A stretch of DNA of 64,000 nt from Lysobacteraceae bacterium PS02065 (lineage in GTDB: Bacteria; Pseudomonadota; Gammaproteobacteria; Xanthomonadales; Rhodanobacteraceae), in NCBI GenBank assembly GCA_029959555.1, contig JASCPI010000021.1, forward strand, positions 16,103 through 80,102. The letters run 5' to 3'. Both the position numbers and the translations under genes were made by a program. The notes beneath the pieces are model-generated. The model saw only the letters and a program-made list of their open reading frames with translations. It made no database searches and was not told the origin of the DNA. Shown here piece by piece: positions 51,701-59,863 of this stretch (positions are counted from its first letter, which is position 1; every line of letters starts with the position of its first letter).

Positions 51701-52032
51701 GTGAAGGCGAGCTCGCGGCCGTCGGGCGAGAAGCGCGGCTGCACGTCCCACGCCGCACCACGCGTCACGCGCTTGGCGGTGCCGCCTTCGATCGGCAGCA
51801 CGCAGAGGTCGCCGAGCAGGCTGAAGGCGATGGTCTTGCCGTCGGGGCTGACGTCGAGATCCATCCAGGTGCCTTCGTCGACCGAGAAACGCACGGTCTT
51901 GGCGCTCTTGCCGTGGGCGGTCTCGACGTCCCACTTGGGTGTCTCGTCCTTCTTCTTGTCGGCGGCGAGCGCCAGCGAGGGCACGAACAGGGCCGCGAGC
52001 AGCGCGGCGGACAACGGACGCATCGAGATCAT
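48727..52032 (-). CDS. TolB-like beta-propeller fused to amidohydrolase, secreted
   Basis: 1101 residues, signal peptide MISMRPLSAALLAALFVPSLALAA. Residues about 50-640 carry repeated PD40/WD40-like blades (DVSPDGKTIAFSLLGDLCVL, QPRFSPDGRELAFTSDRGGG and others). From about 690 an amidohydrolase domain follows: AAGKTIVPGYVDVHAHVNHF supplies the metal HxH, with later KITVGGHGQLQGL and the closing SLEAGKRADFVVLNTNPLDD. Such two-part enzymes are typical secreted hydrolases of Lysobacterales and Bacteroidetes, perhaps acting on peptides. GGGGAG lies just before the start. Confidence 0.92.
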   Translation of the reverse strand: MISMRPLSAALLAALFVPSLALAADKKKDETPKWDVETAHGKSAKTVRFSVDEGTWMDLDVSPDGKTIAFSLLGDLCVLPIEGGTAKRVTRGAAWDVQPRFSPDGRELAFTSDRGGGNNVWRVPVGGGTATQVSKEDFRLLNNPSWTPDGQYLVARKHFTGQRSLGAGELWMYHRSGGNGLQLTKQKNDQQDLGEPAVSKDGRYVYYSEDVTAGPFFQYNKNPHDTIYAIKRLDRETGETETVVGTPGGAVRPQPSPDGKSLAFVKRVREKSVLEVQDLDSGKVRPLWDGLSHDLQEAWAIFGPYANFAWTPDSKHIVIWAKGKLWRVDAATGAPTAIAFKADVEQTLAQPLRFEQSIEKGTFEPKMIRDVATSPDGRTLVFHALGHLYTKALPNGAPQRLTSDASRFEYQPSFSADGRKLLYTTWSDAGQGAIVERDLASGQVRTLTTKPGFYYGPKYSRDGARVVYAKTSGSSLTGNLNAGEEGIYVMPASGGDARRVAKSGGEPQFTADGKRVTFLTGGGLKKKLQSVSIDGSEPRDVFDLKYVDFVSISPDGKWVAFTELFNAYVAPMPQTGGSIELSKDSKAIPVTAISKDVGSYLHWAADAASVHWMVGREYHSRDIKDSFAFVPGAPKELPKPGSDKGIDVGLTAKVDAPDGVFAFTGARLVTMRDADNTQDVIEDGVVVVRGDTIQAIGARGSVAIPDGATVIAAAGKTIVPGYVDVHAHVNHFNSGVVPQQNWAYYTNLAFGITTTHDPSATTETVFSQSELVKSGAMVGPRIYSTGTILYGADGDFKAVVNSIDDARAHLRRMKANGAFSVKSYNQPRRDQRQQINQAARELGMLVVEEGGSTFNHNMTMVLDGVTSIEHNLPVAPLYADVINLWKETDVRNTPTLVVSYGGLSGEYWWYARDNVWEDKKLNRFFPRETLDARAVRRETAPDWDYYHIEVAKAAKSLRDAGVKITVGGHGQLQGLSANWETWSLTQGGFSNWEALRAATIDGADLIGLSKQIGSLEAGKRADFVVLNTNPLDDIRATIDTRYVAVNGRVFDVDADMAEVGGLQRKAPEFYWQLHRDGRTYGLEYGPTAPCHCPKSGTVHTH

Positions 52033-52193
52033 GGGGCTCCCCGGAGCATGGTCAAACCGCCATCGTAGGCGACTCGGGGCCGCGCCGCCCGGGAAGGAAG
52101 TCCCAGAGGCTCGACCATCGGCGCATGGCAGGGCGCACGGGCGCAGGCTACGGTGCAGGATGGCGCGCCGTGCGCCGGTCAGGATCGTTCCCC

Positions 52194-53111
52194 GTGAGCC
52201 GTGATGCCGTGCCCGCCCCGAATCCGGCCCTGTCCGTGACGGGCCTGTCGTTCGTGCTGGTCTGGTGCACGGGTTACCTCGCCGGCAAACTCGCGGTGAC
52301 GCATGCGGGCGCGTTCACGGCGCTGGTCTGGCGCTTCGCGCTGTCGGCGCTCGTGTTCGGCGGACTCGCCGTCGGGGCGCGCGTGGCCCTGGGACCACGT
52401 CGCGCACTCGTGCACAGCGCGGTGGTCGGCGTGCTCACGCTCGCGCTGCAGTTCGGCGGCGTGTACCTCGGCCTGCGCTGGGGCGCGACGGCCGGCGTCG
52501 CCGCGCTCGTGATCGGCGCGATGCCGCTGCTCGTCGCCGTGATCGCGGTCGCCGCGGGCAGCGAGCGCCTCGCCGCACGGCAATGGCTCGGTCTCGCGAT
52601 CGGCTTCGGCGGCGTGCTGCTCGTGGTCGCCGACCGCATCGACGGTGCGACGCCGTGGCCGGCCTGGATCGCGCTCCTAGCGGGTCTCGTCGGCATCAGC
52701 GCCGGCACGCTGTACCAGAAGCGCCATGCGTCGACGATCGACCTGCGCGTCGGCCTCGCCACGCAGAACCTCGCCGCGACGCTCGTGCTGCTGCCGTTCG
52801 CGCTCGCGCTCGAGCACTTCCATTTCGAGGCGTCGCGCGCGTTCTTCGTGCCGCTCGCGTGGCTCGTGATCGTCAACTCGGTGGGCGGCTTCGCGCTGCT
52901 GTTCGTGCTGATCCGGCGCGGAGCCGCGAGCGCGGTCGCGTCGCTGTTCTTCCTGATGCCCGCGGTCACTGCCGTGATGGGGCATGCCGTGCTCGGCGAG
53001 CACCTCACGGCCTTGAAGCTGGCCGGCTTCGCCTGCGCCGCGGTCGGCGTGTGGCTCGCGACGCGCGCACCCCAAGGCGCGCGCGCCGCGGTGGACATCA
53101 CGCGCCCTTGA
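52194..53111 (+). CDS. EamA (DMT) family transporter
   Basis: 305 residues from GTG with AGGATCG upstream. Ten helices in two EamA repeats: SFVLVWCTGYLAGKLAVTHA, GAFTALVWRFALSALVFGGL; second repeat from WIALLAGLVGISAGTLYQKR and FFLMPAVTAVMGHAVLGEHL. Inner-membrane exporter of metabolites, RhtA/YdcZ-like; substrate unknown. Its 3' end overlaps the convergent next gene by 14 bp. Confidence 0.9.
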   Translation: MSRDAVPAPNPALSVTGLSFVLVWCTGYLAGKLAVTHAGAFTALVWRFALSALVFGGLAVGARVALGPRRALVHSAVVGVLTLALQFGGVYLGLRWGATAGVAALVIGAMPLLVAVIAVAAGSERLAARQWLGLAIGFGGVLLVVADRIDGATPWPAWIALLAGLVGISAGTLYQKRHASTIDLRVGLATQNLAATLVLLPFALALEHFHFEASRAFFVPLAWLVIVNSVGGFALLFVLIRRGAASAVASLFFLMPAVTAVMGHAVLGEHLTALKLAGFACAAVGVWLATRAPQGARAAVDITRP

Positions 53112-53442
53112 CGTCGCGCAGCGTCCACGAGCGACCCGCGAGCAGGTCGAGGCGGTGCTTGACGATCGCGTGCGGCAGCGACGTCGTCACGACGAGTTCG
53201 CCACGCGAGTCGACGAGTTCGCCGGTCACGCTCGCGGACGGATCGGTCGCGCCGGTCGACGGATCGACCTCGTCCGGATCGTCCTGCAGGTCGCGCCAGC
53301 GCTGCCACAGCGCAGGCTCGCGCAATGCGGCCTGCAGCGCCGCGGCGAGCGACGCGGGCGAGTCGCCCGTGAACGACAGCGACGCGTGCTCGCCGCGTGC
53401 GCGGGTCAGGTCGTCGATCGAGATGTAGAAGCGCTGGGCCAT
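53098..53442 (-). CDS. Hypothetical small protein
   Basis: 114 residues from ATG with AAGGAG upstream. AQRFYISIDDLTRARGEHAS, LAAALQAALREPALWQRWRD, DPDEVDPSTGATDPSASV, VTTSLPHAIVKHRLDLLAGR. Conserved-looking soluble protein; no family recognised. It overlaps the EamA gene tail to tail. Confidence 0.65.
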   Translation of the reverse strand: MAQRFYISIDDLTRARGEHASLSFTGDSPASLAAALQAALREPALWQRWRDLQDDPDEVDPSTGATDPSASVTGELVDSRGELVVTTSLPHAIVKHRLDLLAGRSWTLRDVKGA

Positions 53443-53552
53443 GCGTGTCTCCTTGCGGGGTGCACGGAGTCTAGTGCGCGAGACGCATGGCGAGACCACG
53501 CGCGCCGATGCATGGTCAGGTCGCGGTCAGACGCCGCCCGCGCAGCGCGGGT

Positions 53553-54215
53553 TCAGCGTCGCAGCGGCGCGAGGTCGAGCGTGTCCGTTGCATCGGCGCC
53601 GTGCGCGACGACGCCGAGCAGCGGCGCGGCGAGGCGCGCGCGCAGCGTGGCGAGGTTCTCGTCGAAACGCGGCATGTCGGCATCGACGCGGTTCGCGATC
53701 CATCCTGTGAGTCGGCAGCCGTCCTCGACGATCGCGCGCGCGGTGAGCAGCGCGTGGTTGAGGCAGCCCAGGCGCAAGCCGACGACGAGCACCACGTCGA
53801 GCCCGAACGCGCGAACGAGATCCGCCTGCATGAGCGTGTCCGACAACGGTGCGAGCCAGCCGCCGACGCCTTCGACGACGACCGGTGCGCGCGCGGCGGC
53901 GAGCACCGCGTAGGCCGCACCGATCGGCGCGAGCGTGATCGCGAAGCCGGCATCGGCCGCGGCGATGTGCGGTGCGATCGGATCGGCGAACGCGAGCGGA
54001 TTGATCGTCTCGTAGGCACCGGTCCAGTGCGACGCCGCGATCAGCGCTTCCGCATCCTCGTTGCGCAGGCCTTCCGGCGTCGCACGGCAACCGCTCGCGA
54101 CCGGTTTCATGCCGACCGCGTCGAGGCCTTCGCGGCGCAGCGTCGTAACGATGCGGCAGGACACGTGGGTCTTGCCGATGCCGGTGTCGGTGCCGGTAAC
54201 GAACAACGAGCTCAC
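53553..54215 (-). CDS. bioD: Dethiobiotin synthetase
   Basis: 220 residues from GTG. P-loop FVTGTDTGIGKTHVSCRIVT, then GMKPVASGCRATPEG, NPLAFADPIAPHIAAADAG and the VVVEGVGGWLAPLSD motif 2. It forms the ureido ring of dethiobiotin from 7,8-diaminopelargonate, CO2 and ATP, a late step of biotin synthesis. The other bio genes are not in the window. The start overlaps the end of the TMEM175-like gene by GTGA, so translation is coupled to an apparently unrelated channel gene. Confidence 0.95.
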   Translation of the reverse strand: MSSLFVTGTDTGIGKTHVSCRIVTTLRREGLDAVGMKPVASGCRATPEGLRNEDAEALIAASHWTGAYETINPLAFADPIAPHIAAADAGFAITLAPIGAAYAVLAAARAPVVVEGVGGWLAPLSDTLMQADLVRAFGLDVVLVVGLRLGCLNHALLTARAIVEDGCRLTGWIANRVDADMPRFDENLATLRARLAAPLLGVVAHGADATDTLDLAPLRR

Positions 54216-54970
54216 GGCGCGGCCTGCGGTGCGAGCTGCGCGACGAGGCGGTTCTCGCGCAGGCGCAGCGCGACCTGGGTGATGTGCAGGCCGAAGAACA
54301 CGCAGCCGGGCAGTGCGAGCGTCCAGGTATGGCCCGGGATCACGGGCATCCACGCCGCGAGGGCGAGCGAGACGAGCGCGAACAGCGGGATCATCGACCA
54401 GCGCACGACCGCAAGGCGCGTCAGCACGGTCTCGAGTGCATCGAGTGCGAGCGTGCCGCGCACGCGCCAGGCATGCACGTGCAGCATGAGCAGCACGCCG
54501 CCCATCGAGCCGAACGCGATCGCGAACACCACGAACAGGAAGCGCACGTCGTCGGCCGAGCCCATGCGCAGGTTGGCCGGCAGCCAGCCGCCGGTGGCCC
54601 AGTCGAAGAACGCGCCGAACACCATGCGCAGCGGGTAGATGAAGACCAGCACGAGGAACACGAGCAGCAGGCCGTGGCGCTGGCTCGCGCGGTCGTTGAT
54701 GCCGTAGCGTCGGCTCCAGTCGGCATGTCCGCGCCAGAACAGCGCGATGAGCAGGAAGCTCGCGCCGAACGCCGGCACCGACTTGAGCGCGGCCATGAGC
54801 TCGTCGCGGCTCTTCGGGATCTCGTCGATCGAGATCACCATGAGCGTCACGGCGAACGCGAAGGCCGCATCGAGGAACGCCTCCATGCGCGTGACTTCGG
54901 CGCCGCGGTTGCGGAAGCCGTCCTCGCCGCGCACGCGGGCTTCGAGGGGAACGGGGGGCGTGTGCGGCAT
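54212..54970 (-). CDS. TMEM175 (DUF1211) family potassium channel-like protein
   Basis: 252 residues, about six helices. The TMEM175 signature RxxFSDxxFAxxxTLL appears as RMEAFLDAAFAFAVTLMVIS, with Leu in place of the usual Ser of FSD, followed by IDEIPKSRDELMAALKSVPA and SFLLIALFWRGHADWSRRYG. Bacterial members are leaky K+ channels. The altered FSD motif may change gating or selectivity. First gene of a pair with bioD. Confidence 0.85.
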   Translation of the reverse strand: MPHTPPVPLEARVRGEDGFRNRGAEVTRMEAFLDAAFAFAVTLMVISIDEIPKSRDELMAALKSVPAFGASFLLIALFWRGHADWSRRYGINDRASQRHGLLLVFLVLVFIYPLRMVFGAFFDWATGGWLPANLRMGSADDVRFLFVVFAIAFGSMGGVLLMLHVHAWRVRGTLALDALETVLTRLAVVRWSMIPLFALVSLALAAWMPVIPGHTWTLALPGCVFFGLHITQVALRLRENRLVAQLAPQAAP

Positions 54971-55084
54971 CGGGCGCGTCGAGTCGGCGAGGGGCCGATT
55001 ATGCGGGCGCCGCGCGGCCGCGGTCATGTCCACGCCGGCATGCCACCACACAGGCGGCATGCCGGCGCAATACCTTCAGGGTGC

Positions 55085-55470
55085 ACTGCTGTCCGGGGAA
55101 AGTTCGAAGCGAAGGCTGCAGAGCGTTGCCGCGTCAGGCTTCCGACGACGAATCCCGGGAGGCCAAGTCGTTCTTGCGGCAGCTCGACATGACGCGCGTC
55201 GTTTCCCTTCTCCCACCGGGAGAAGAGCCTGCCCCGTACTCCGATACGGGGTGGCCCGCAGGGCCGGATGAGGGTCCGGGATCGCGACGATGATCGGACG
55301 TGGTTACGGTCCCGCACCCTCTCCCCAACCCCTCTCCCGGAGGGAGAGGGGCTCGAGCGCAACGCCGCTTCGGGAGGACGCGTCGAGCCTGTGACGTCGC
55401 GCGCCGCCGCACGGCGGCTACACCATGCAACAGCTCCGTTGCGGTGTGCGCATTTTCCCCGGATAGCAGT
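55085..55470. repeat. Dispersed hairpin-rich intergenic element, copy 3 (most complete)
   Basis: CTGTCCGGGGAAAGTTC at the left edge and TTTTCCCCGGATAGCAG at the right edge form inverted ends. Between are CCACCGGGAGAAGAG, CCCCGTACTCCGATACGGGG, GGCCCGCAGGGCC and CTCTCCCGGAGGGAGAG. Same order as copies 1 (about 3.9 kb) and 2 (about 10.6 kb, inverted). It fills the 500-bp gap between the TMEM175-like and beta-helix genes. No coding capacity. Confidence 0.8.
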
Positions 55471-55473
55471 GCG

Positions 55474-57594
55474 TCAGGGCGACGTGCCGATCGCGCGCAC
55501 CATGAACGCACCGGGCAGCGGGTTGGTCGGGCTCGTGTTCTGCGCGCCGAACGGCGCCGAGTTGAGATCGTCGATCACGTCGGCGATCTCGGGCGCGTAG
55601 AAGAACCACGAGTTCGTACCGGGTGCATCGCGGTCGACGCGCGCGGGCCTGTCTTCGCCGCCCAGCAGCTTCGCACTCGCGCCGACGAAGAACGCGCCGC
55701 TGACCGCGGTCGGCGGGATCGTCACGCTGAAGAACGTGTCGTTGAACACGTCGGGCGTGCCCTGCACGCTGGTCAGCAGGATCGCGTTGCGCGGATCGCC
55801 GTCGGCATCGGGATCATCCAGCAGCCAGAACGTCACCGGGCCGTTCGCGAGCGACGGGAACGTCGGCCCGAACGCGACCTCGATGCGCGTGATGACCGTG
55901 CCACCCGGCTGCGTCGTGTAGTAGTTGCCCCACAGCATGTCGGGATCGAACGACGACGGCGGCCCCTGGTTGGTGTCGCCGTCGCCGTCGTCGTACCGGT
56001 AGGTGACGGTGGCCGCGGCCGGGTCGAAGCCGTCGGCGAAGATCACGTCGCTCACCCACTCGAAGGCGCCGATGTCGGCCGCCGCGCCGACCACGCGCGC
56101 GCCGCCGCGCTGGTCGGTGGCGAGGGCGGCCGCATTGTTGCCGGCATCGAACGCGACACTGTCCTCGTCGACCGCATGCGTGCGCGTGCGGCCGCCGTTG
56201 TCGGCGAGCGGCGCGAGCTGCGGGTCGGCCGATAGCGTGCCGGCCGGCAGCGCGAGCGTGCCGGCGTTCATGACGAGGTTGTTCGCGCCGGTCACGGCGA
56301 GCGGGCCCGTGGCGGAAAGATCGGTGCCGAGCGTCGCGCCGCTGCCGGCGCTGTTCGAGGCGACGATCACGCTCTGCAGGTCGAGCGTGGTCGCCATGTC
56401 GCCCGTGAACAGCGCGCCGCCGGCGCCTTCGGCACCGGTGTTGAACGCGATCGTGCTGTTGGCGAGCGTGGTCGGACGCTTCGCGACCAGGCCGGCGCCG
56501 CGCAGTGCCGTATTGCCCGAGAACGTGCTGTTGCGCACCTCGAGCAGCGTGCCCGGATCGCCGAACACGCTGTAGACGTCCTTGTAGAGGCCGCCGCCGG
56601 CGCCGTCGGCGGTGTTGGCGTCGAACGTGGTGCCTTCGATGTCGGTTTCGGCGCGTACATAGATTCCTGCGCCGATGCCGTCCTGCGAGGTCCCCGTCGC
56701 GTTGATCGTGTTGCCGCTGACCGTGCTGTTGCGCGCGGTCAGCGCACCGCGCACGTAGGCACCGCCGCCGGCGGTCAGGTAGTACTCGCCGTCACCGGCC
56801 GTGACCGCGGTGACGCTGTTGCCCGAGATCGTGCTGTCGACGAGGCTGAGGTCGCCCGAGACGTAGGCGCCGCCGCCGATCGCGACCGCGTTGCCGGCGG
56901 CCGTGCTCGACGAGCCGGTGATCGTGCTGTCGACCATCGTGAGGTCGCCCGACACGCTCACGGCGCCGCCGAAGGTCAGCGGCGAACCACCGCTCGCGCG
57001 GCAGCCGGTGATCGTCACGCGCGTGAGTTCGGCGTCGCCCGAGGTGTCGATGCAGCTCGCGAGGCCGTGCGTGTAGAGGCCGTTGGCGATCGTGAGGTCG
57101 CGGATGCGCAGCTGGGCGAGGCCGGTCTGGAAATCGCCGTGGTAGATGAAACGGTCGTTGTTGGCGTCGATCGTCAGCGCGTCGCGGCCGGGACCGACGA
57201 TCGTGATGTCGTTGACCTGCTCGTCGCCGAGCACGCTGATGTCGATCTCGCCCTGGGTCAGCGTGATCGTGCCGCAGGTCAGTGCGGTGAGGTCGACCGT
57301 GTCGCCCTCGTTGGCGGCGTAGAGCACGCTGCGCAGCGTGCCGGTGCCGCCGTCGTCGGCGCAGCTCGTCACGGGCAGGGTCGCGCGGGTTCCGACCGGG
57401 CGTTGCGTCGCGGTGACGGCGATGCCGGCGTTGCGCTGGCGGCGGTTCTCCATCCGCAGCGCGTGGCGTGCGGCGGCGCGTACTTCACTGGCGCCGGCGG
57501 CGTGGGAGGTGACGGGGAAGGCGGGCAGTCCGAGGGCGAGCGCGATGCCCGCGGCGAGCAGCAGGTGCGGGCGTGACGGGACGGGATGCGGCAT
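55474..57594 (-). CDS. Secreted parallel beta-helix protein
   Basis: 706 residues. Signal peptide MPHPVPSRPHLLLAAGIALA with cleavage near SHAA. Residues about 80-520 hold repeating beta-helix rungs (DLTMVDSTITGSSSTAAGNA, LSLVDSTISGNSVTAV, TARNSTVSGNTINATG, LEVRNSTFSGNTALRGAGLV) of the choice-of-anchor/polymorphic-outer-membrane type. Then GAFEWVSDVIFADGFDPAAA, a FADGF junction common in Lysobacterales exoproteins, and a C-terminal beta-domain of about 170 residues. Probably an adhesin or surface protein. An in-frame extension upstream was rejected. Confidence 0.85.
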   Translation of the reverse strand: MPHPVPSRPHLLLAAGIALALGLPAFPVTSHAAGASEVRAAARHALRMENRRQRNAGIAVTATQRPVGTRATLPVTSCADDGGTGTLRSVLYAANEGDTVDLTALTCGTITLTQGEIDISVLGDEQVNDITIVGPGRDALTIDANNDRFIYHGDFQTGLAQLRIRDLTIANGLYTHGLASCIDTSGDAELTRVTITGCRASGGSPLTFGGAVSVSGDLTMVDSTITGSSSTAAGNAVAIGGGAYVSGDLSLVDSTISGNSVTAVTAGDGEYYLTAGGGAYVRGALTARNSTVSGNTINATGTSQDGIGAGIYVRAETDIEGTTFDANTADGAGGGLYKDVYSVFGDPGTLLEVRNSTFSGNTALRGAGLVAKRPTTLANSTIAFNTGAEGAGGALFTGDMATTLDLQSVIVASNSAGSGATLGTDLSATGPLAVTGANNLVMNAGTLALPAGTLSADPQLAPLADNGGRTRTHAVDEDSVAFDAGNNAAALATDQRGGARVVGAAADIGAFEWVSDVIFADGFDPAAATVTYRYDDGDGDTNQGPPSSFDPDMLWGNYYTTQPGGTVITRIEVAFGPTFPSLANGPVTFWLLDDPDADGDPRNAILLTSVQGTPDVFNDTFFSVTIPPTAVSGAFFVGASAKLLGGEDRPARVDRDAPGTNSWFFYAPEIADVIDDLNSAPFGAQNTSPTNPLPGAFMVRAIGTSP

Positions 57595-57724
57595 CAGGGG
57601 TTCCTCGTGGAGCGGCACGGAACCCCGATCGTGGACGCGGACACGGCCGCCAAACGGTGACGCAGTCGTCCATCCCGGCGATTGGCGGGTAGAATCCGCG
57701 TTTCCGTCCCGTGCCGTGCCGCCG

Positions 57725-58240
57725 ATGTCGTTCGACGCCGCCCCGATCACCGCCGCCGACAAGGCCGGCTTCTACGCCGAGCTCGCCGACCAGGCGCGCG
57801 GGCTGTTGCATGGCGAACCGGACCGCATCGCCAATGCGGCCAACTTCGCCGCGCTCGCGTGGCACGCGTTGCCCGACATCAACTGGTGCGGGTTCTACTT
57901 CTTCGACGGCCGCGAGCTCGTCGTCGGCCCGTTCCAAGGCAAGCCGGCCTGCGTCCGCATCGCGATCGGCAAGGGCGTCTGCGGCACCGCCGCGGCGACG
58001 CGCGAGACGCAGCTCGTGGCCGACGTGCACGCGTTCCCGGGCCACATCGCCTGCGACGCGGCCTCGCGTTCGGAGATCGTCGTGCCGCTCGTGGCCGGCG
58101 ATCGCCTCGTCGGCGTATGGGATGTCGACAGCCCGCTGCCCGCGCGTTTCGACGAGGACGATCGCGCCGGCATGGAAGCACTCTGCCGCGTGTTCCTCGA
58201 CGCGCTCGCCGCGGCACCGCATGGGGAGACCAGCGCATGA
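57725..58240 (+). CDS. msrC: Free methionine-(R)-sulfoxide reductase, GAF domain
   Basis: 171 residues. NFAALAWHALPDINWCGFYF, then ACVRIAIGKGVCGTAAATRE, VADVHAFPGHIACDAASRSE and VPLVAGDRLVGVWDVDSPLP. The three cysteines in ACVR, GVCG and IACD match the redox cysteines of E. coli fRMsr. It repairs oxidised free methionine in the cytosol with thioredoxin. Translationally coupled (ATGA) to the TfoX-C gene. Confidence 0.93.
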   Translation: MSFDAAPITAADKAGFYAELADQARGLLHGEPDRIANAANFAALAWHALPDINWCGFYFFDGRELVVGPFQGKPACVRIAIGKGVCGTAAATRETQLVADVHAFPGHIACDAASRSEIVVPLVAGDRLVGVWDVDSPLPARFDEDDRAGMEALCRVFLDALAAAPHGETSA

Positions 58241-58656
58241 GTCGTGATGTGAAGATCCGCAACGTCGGCCCGAAGTCGGCCGCATGGCTGCGCCAGGTCG
58301 GGGTTCGCACGCACGAGGACCTCGTGCGCGTCGGCCCGGTCGAGGCGTTCATGAAGGTCAAGCGCGCGGGCTTCCGCCCGAGCCTCAACCTGCTCTACGC
58401 GATGGCCGGCGCGATCGACGACTGCCACTGGACCGACCTTCCCGAGGATCGCCGCGCGAGCCTGCTGTTCGAGGTCGATGCCGCCGAAGCGGTCAACCCG
58501 ATCAAGTCGCGCTGGGACAAGGCCGCCGACCGCAGCGCCCGCAACGACGGTGACGGCAGCGCACCGGCCGCCGAGGCGGAGTCCGAAGGCGACGGCTTCG
58601 GCGACGGCGACAGCGGCGTGCGCGAACTCACCGGCACCTCGCGCGACTTCGACTGA
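58237..58656 (+). CDS. TfoX C-terminal domain protein
   Basis: 139 residues. VKIRNVGPKSAAWLRQVGVR, THEDLVRVGPVEAFMKVKRA, LLYAMAGAIDDCHWTDLPED form the helix-hairpin TfoX_C domain (found at the end of competence regulator TfoX/Sxy). The N-terminal TfoX domain is absent, and an acidic low-complexity tail (GDGSAPAAEAESEGDGFGDG) is added. Overlaps msrC by 4 bp. Confidence 0.85.
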   Translation: MSRDVKIRNVGPKSAAWLRQVGVRTHEDLVRVGPVEAFMKVKRAGFRPSLNLLYAMAGAIDDCHWTDLPEDRRASLLFEVDAAEAVNPIKSRWDKAADRSARNDGDGSAPAAEAESEGDGFGDGDSGVRELTGTSRDFD

Positions 58657-58664
58657 GCGCGTTC

Positions 58665-58742
58665 TCCGGCGGAATCCGCTTCGCGGGTTCCGCCCTACGG
58701 AAGCTCGGGTAGGGCGGAACCGCCGCAGGCGATTCCGCCGTG
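58665..58742. repeat. Paired dispersed palindromes
   Basis: GGCGGAATCCGCTTCGCGGG followed by TTCCGCCCTACG, then GTAGGGCGGAACCGCCGCAG with GCGATTCCGCC: two copies of the dispersed module in opposite orientation. They could fold into one large hairpin and end the msrC transcript. Confidence 0.8.
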
Positions 58743-58811
58743 GAGCGTGACGTGGCAGCGGTCTCGTCACGCTGCCTGAGTGCCGACCTCCCGCACATCA
58801 CCTCGCGCCGA

Positions 58812-59393
58812 TCAGCGCCTCACCACCGCGATTTCGCGCGCGTCCTCGCGCCAGCGCGGCGTCGCGCGGATCGTCGGGAGCAGCTGCTCGGGCTGCTCGA
58901 CGAGCTGCCACATCGCGAGGTGCTCGGTGTTCATGAAACGCTGGTCGATGACCTGTTCCATGAAGGTCTGCAGCGGGCGATAGAAGCCCTGCGTGTCGAG
59001 CAGCAGGATCGGGTTGAAGTACAGCCCGAGCCGCTTGAGCGTGATCGCCTCGAACAGCTCCTCGAGCGTGCCGCAGCCACCGGGCAGCGCGATGACCGCG
59101 TCGGATCCGGTCAGCAGGCGATGCTTGCGCTCGCGCATGTCCTCGACGAGTTCGAGCCGCGTGAGGCCCGGATGGCCCCATTCGAGGTCGGCCATGAAGC
59201 GCGGCAGGATGCCGACGACTTCGCCGCCCGCGGCGAGCGCACCGTCCGCGACCGCGCCCATCGATCCGGCCGAGCCGCCGCCGTAGACGACCGTGCAGCC
59301 GGCCTCGGCGAGCAGCTGGCCGACGCGTCGGGCGGTCTCGTGATGGAGCGGGTCGCACTCCTGGCTGGAGGCGCAATAGACGCAGATGCGCAC
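58812..59393 (-). CDS. LOG family protein (TIGR00730)
   Basis: 193 residues from GTG. MRICVYCASSQECDPLHHET, TVVYGGGSAGSMGAVADGAL and the LOG motif ALPGGCGTLEELFEAITLKR, with the downstream RMERKH equivalent MRERKHRLLTGSDA. LOG enzymes release cytokinin bases from nucleotide monophosphates; bacterial members are generally nucleotide 5'-monophosphate phosphoribohydrolases. Clear orthologue of a widespread cytosolic enzyme. Confidence 0.92.
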   Translation of the reverse strand: MRICVYCASSQECDPLHHETARRVGQLLAEAGCTVVYGGGSAGSMGAVADGALAAGGEVVGILPRFMADLEWGHPGLTRLELVEDMRERKHRLLTGSDAVIALPGGCGTLEELFEAITLKRLGLYFNPILLLDTQGFYRPLQTFMEQVIDQRFMNTEHLAMWQLVEQPEQLLPTIRATPRWREDAREIAVVRR

Positions 59394-59528
59394 GGGCGGC
59401 GCTCCGGCAGCGATGGGGCGCGCATTGTACGCGCGGGCTGCGGGTCTCGAGGTGCGGGTTGGCGGGGAGGCGTGCCGCCGTGCGGCGGTTGGCCAGCCAC
59501 GCCTGGTGCTGTCGCCGATCGCGAAGCG

Positions 59529-59819
59529 TCAGCCGCGCGCGTGGTCCTCGATCATCGCGCGCAACGCCGGATGGGCGACCTGGAACACCTCGAACACGCC
59601 CGCCGCGCGCAGGTAGGGCACGCGGCGCAGCAGCTCGTCCTCGTAATGCCGGCGCATGTCCTCGTCGTCGACTTCGGCGATCGCCTGCTGGCTCAGGTCC
59701 ACGAACTCCTGGATCCAGGCTGCGGCGGCGAAGTCCGACGCGACGCCTTCGGCGTTGATCGCCGGCGTGCGCGGCAAGGGCAGGGGAATCAGCGTGGTGG
59801 TGCGGGTACGTGCGTTCAT
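59529..59819 (-). CDS. Hypothetical small protein
   Basis: 96 residues, start ATG near the shared divergent promoter region. WIQEFVDLSQQAIAEVDDED, MRRHYEDELLRRVPYLRAAG, VFEVFQVAHPALRAMIEDHA. Helical, acidic, no known domain recognised. The divergent TetR gene begins 72 bp away, so it may be under TetR control. Confidence 0.6.
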   Translation of the reverse strand: MNARTRTTTLIPLPLPRTPAINAEGVASDFAAAAWIQEFVDLSQQAIAEVDDEDMRRHYEDELLRRVPYLRAAGVFEVFQVAHPALRAMIEDHARG

Positions 59820-59832
59820 CGCGGCGTCGTCG

Positions 59833-59863
59833 TGTAAACCGTCCGGACGGTATAGTCTATAAT
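59833..59863 (+). promoter_or_regulatory. Promoter and palindromic operator of tetR
   Basis: A perfect -10 TATAAT (59858-59863) has the 14-bp palindrome ACCGTCCGGACGGT (59838-59851) directly upstream, covering the position of the -35 and spacer. A weak TGTAAA (59833-59838) may act as -35. The palindrome is a good candidate for the TetR binding site and could also cover the promoter of the minus-strand small gene. Confidence 0.75.

Noticed and set aside
48637..52068. Open frame of over 1100 codons on the plus strand opposite the amidohydrolase gene
   Set aside because: Same compositional artefact; the minus strand has a signal peptide, beta-propeller repeats and metal motifs.
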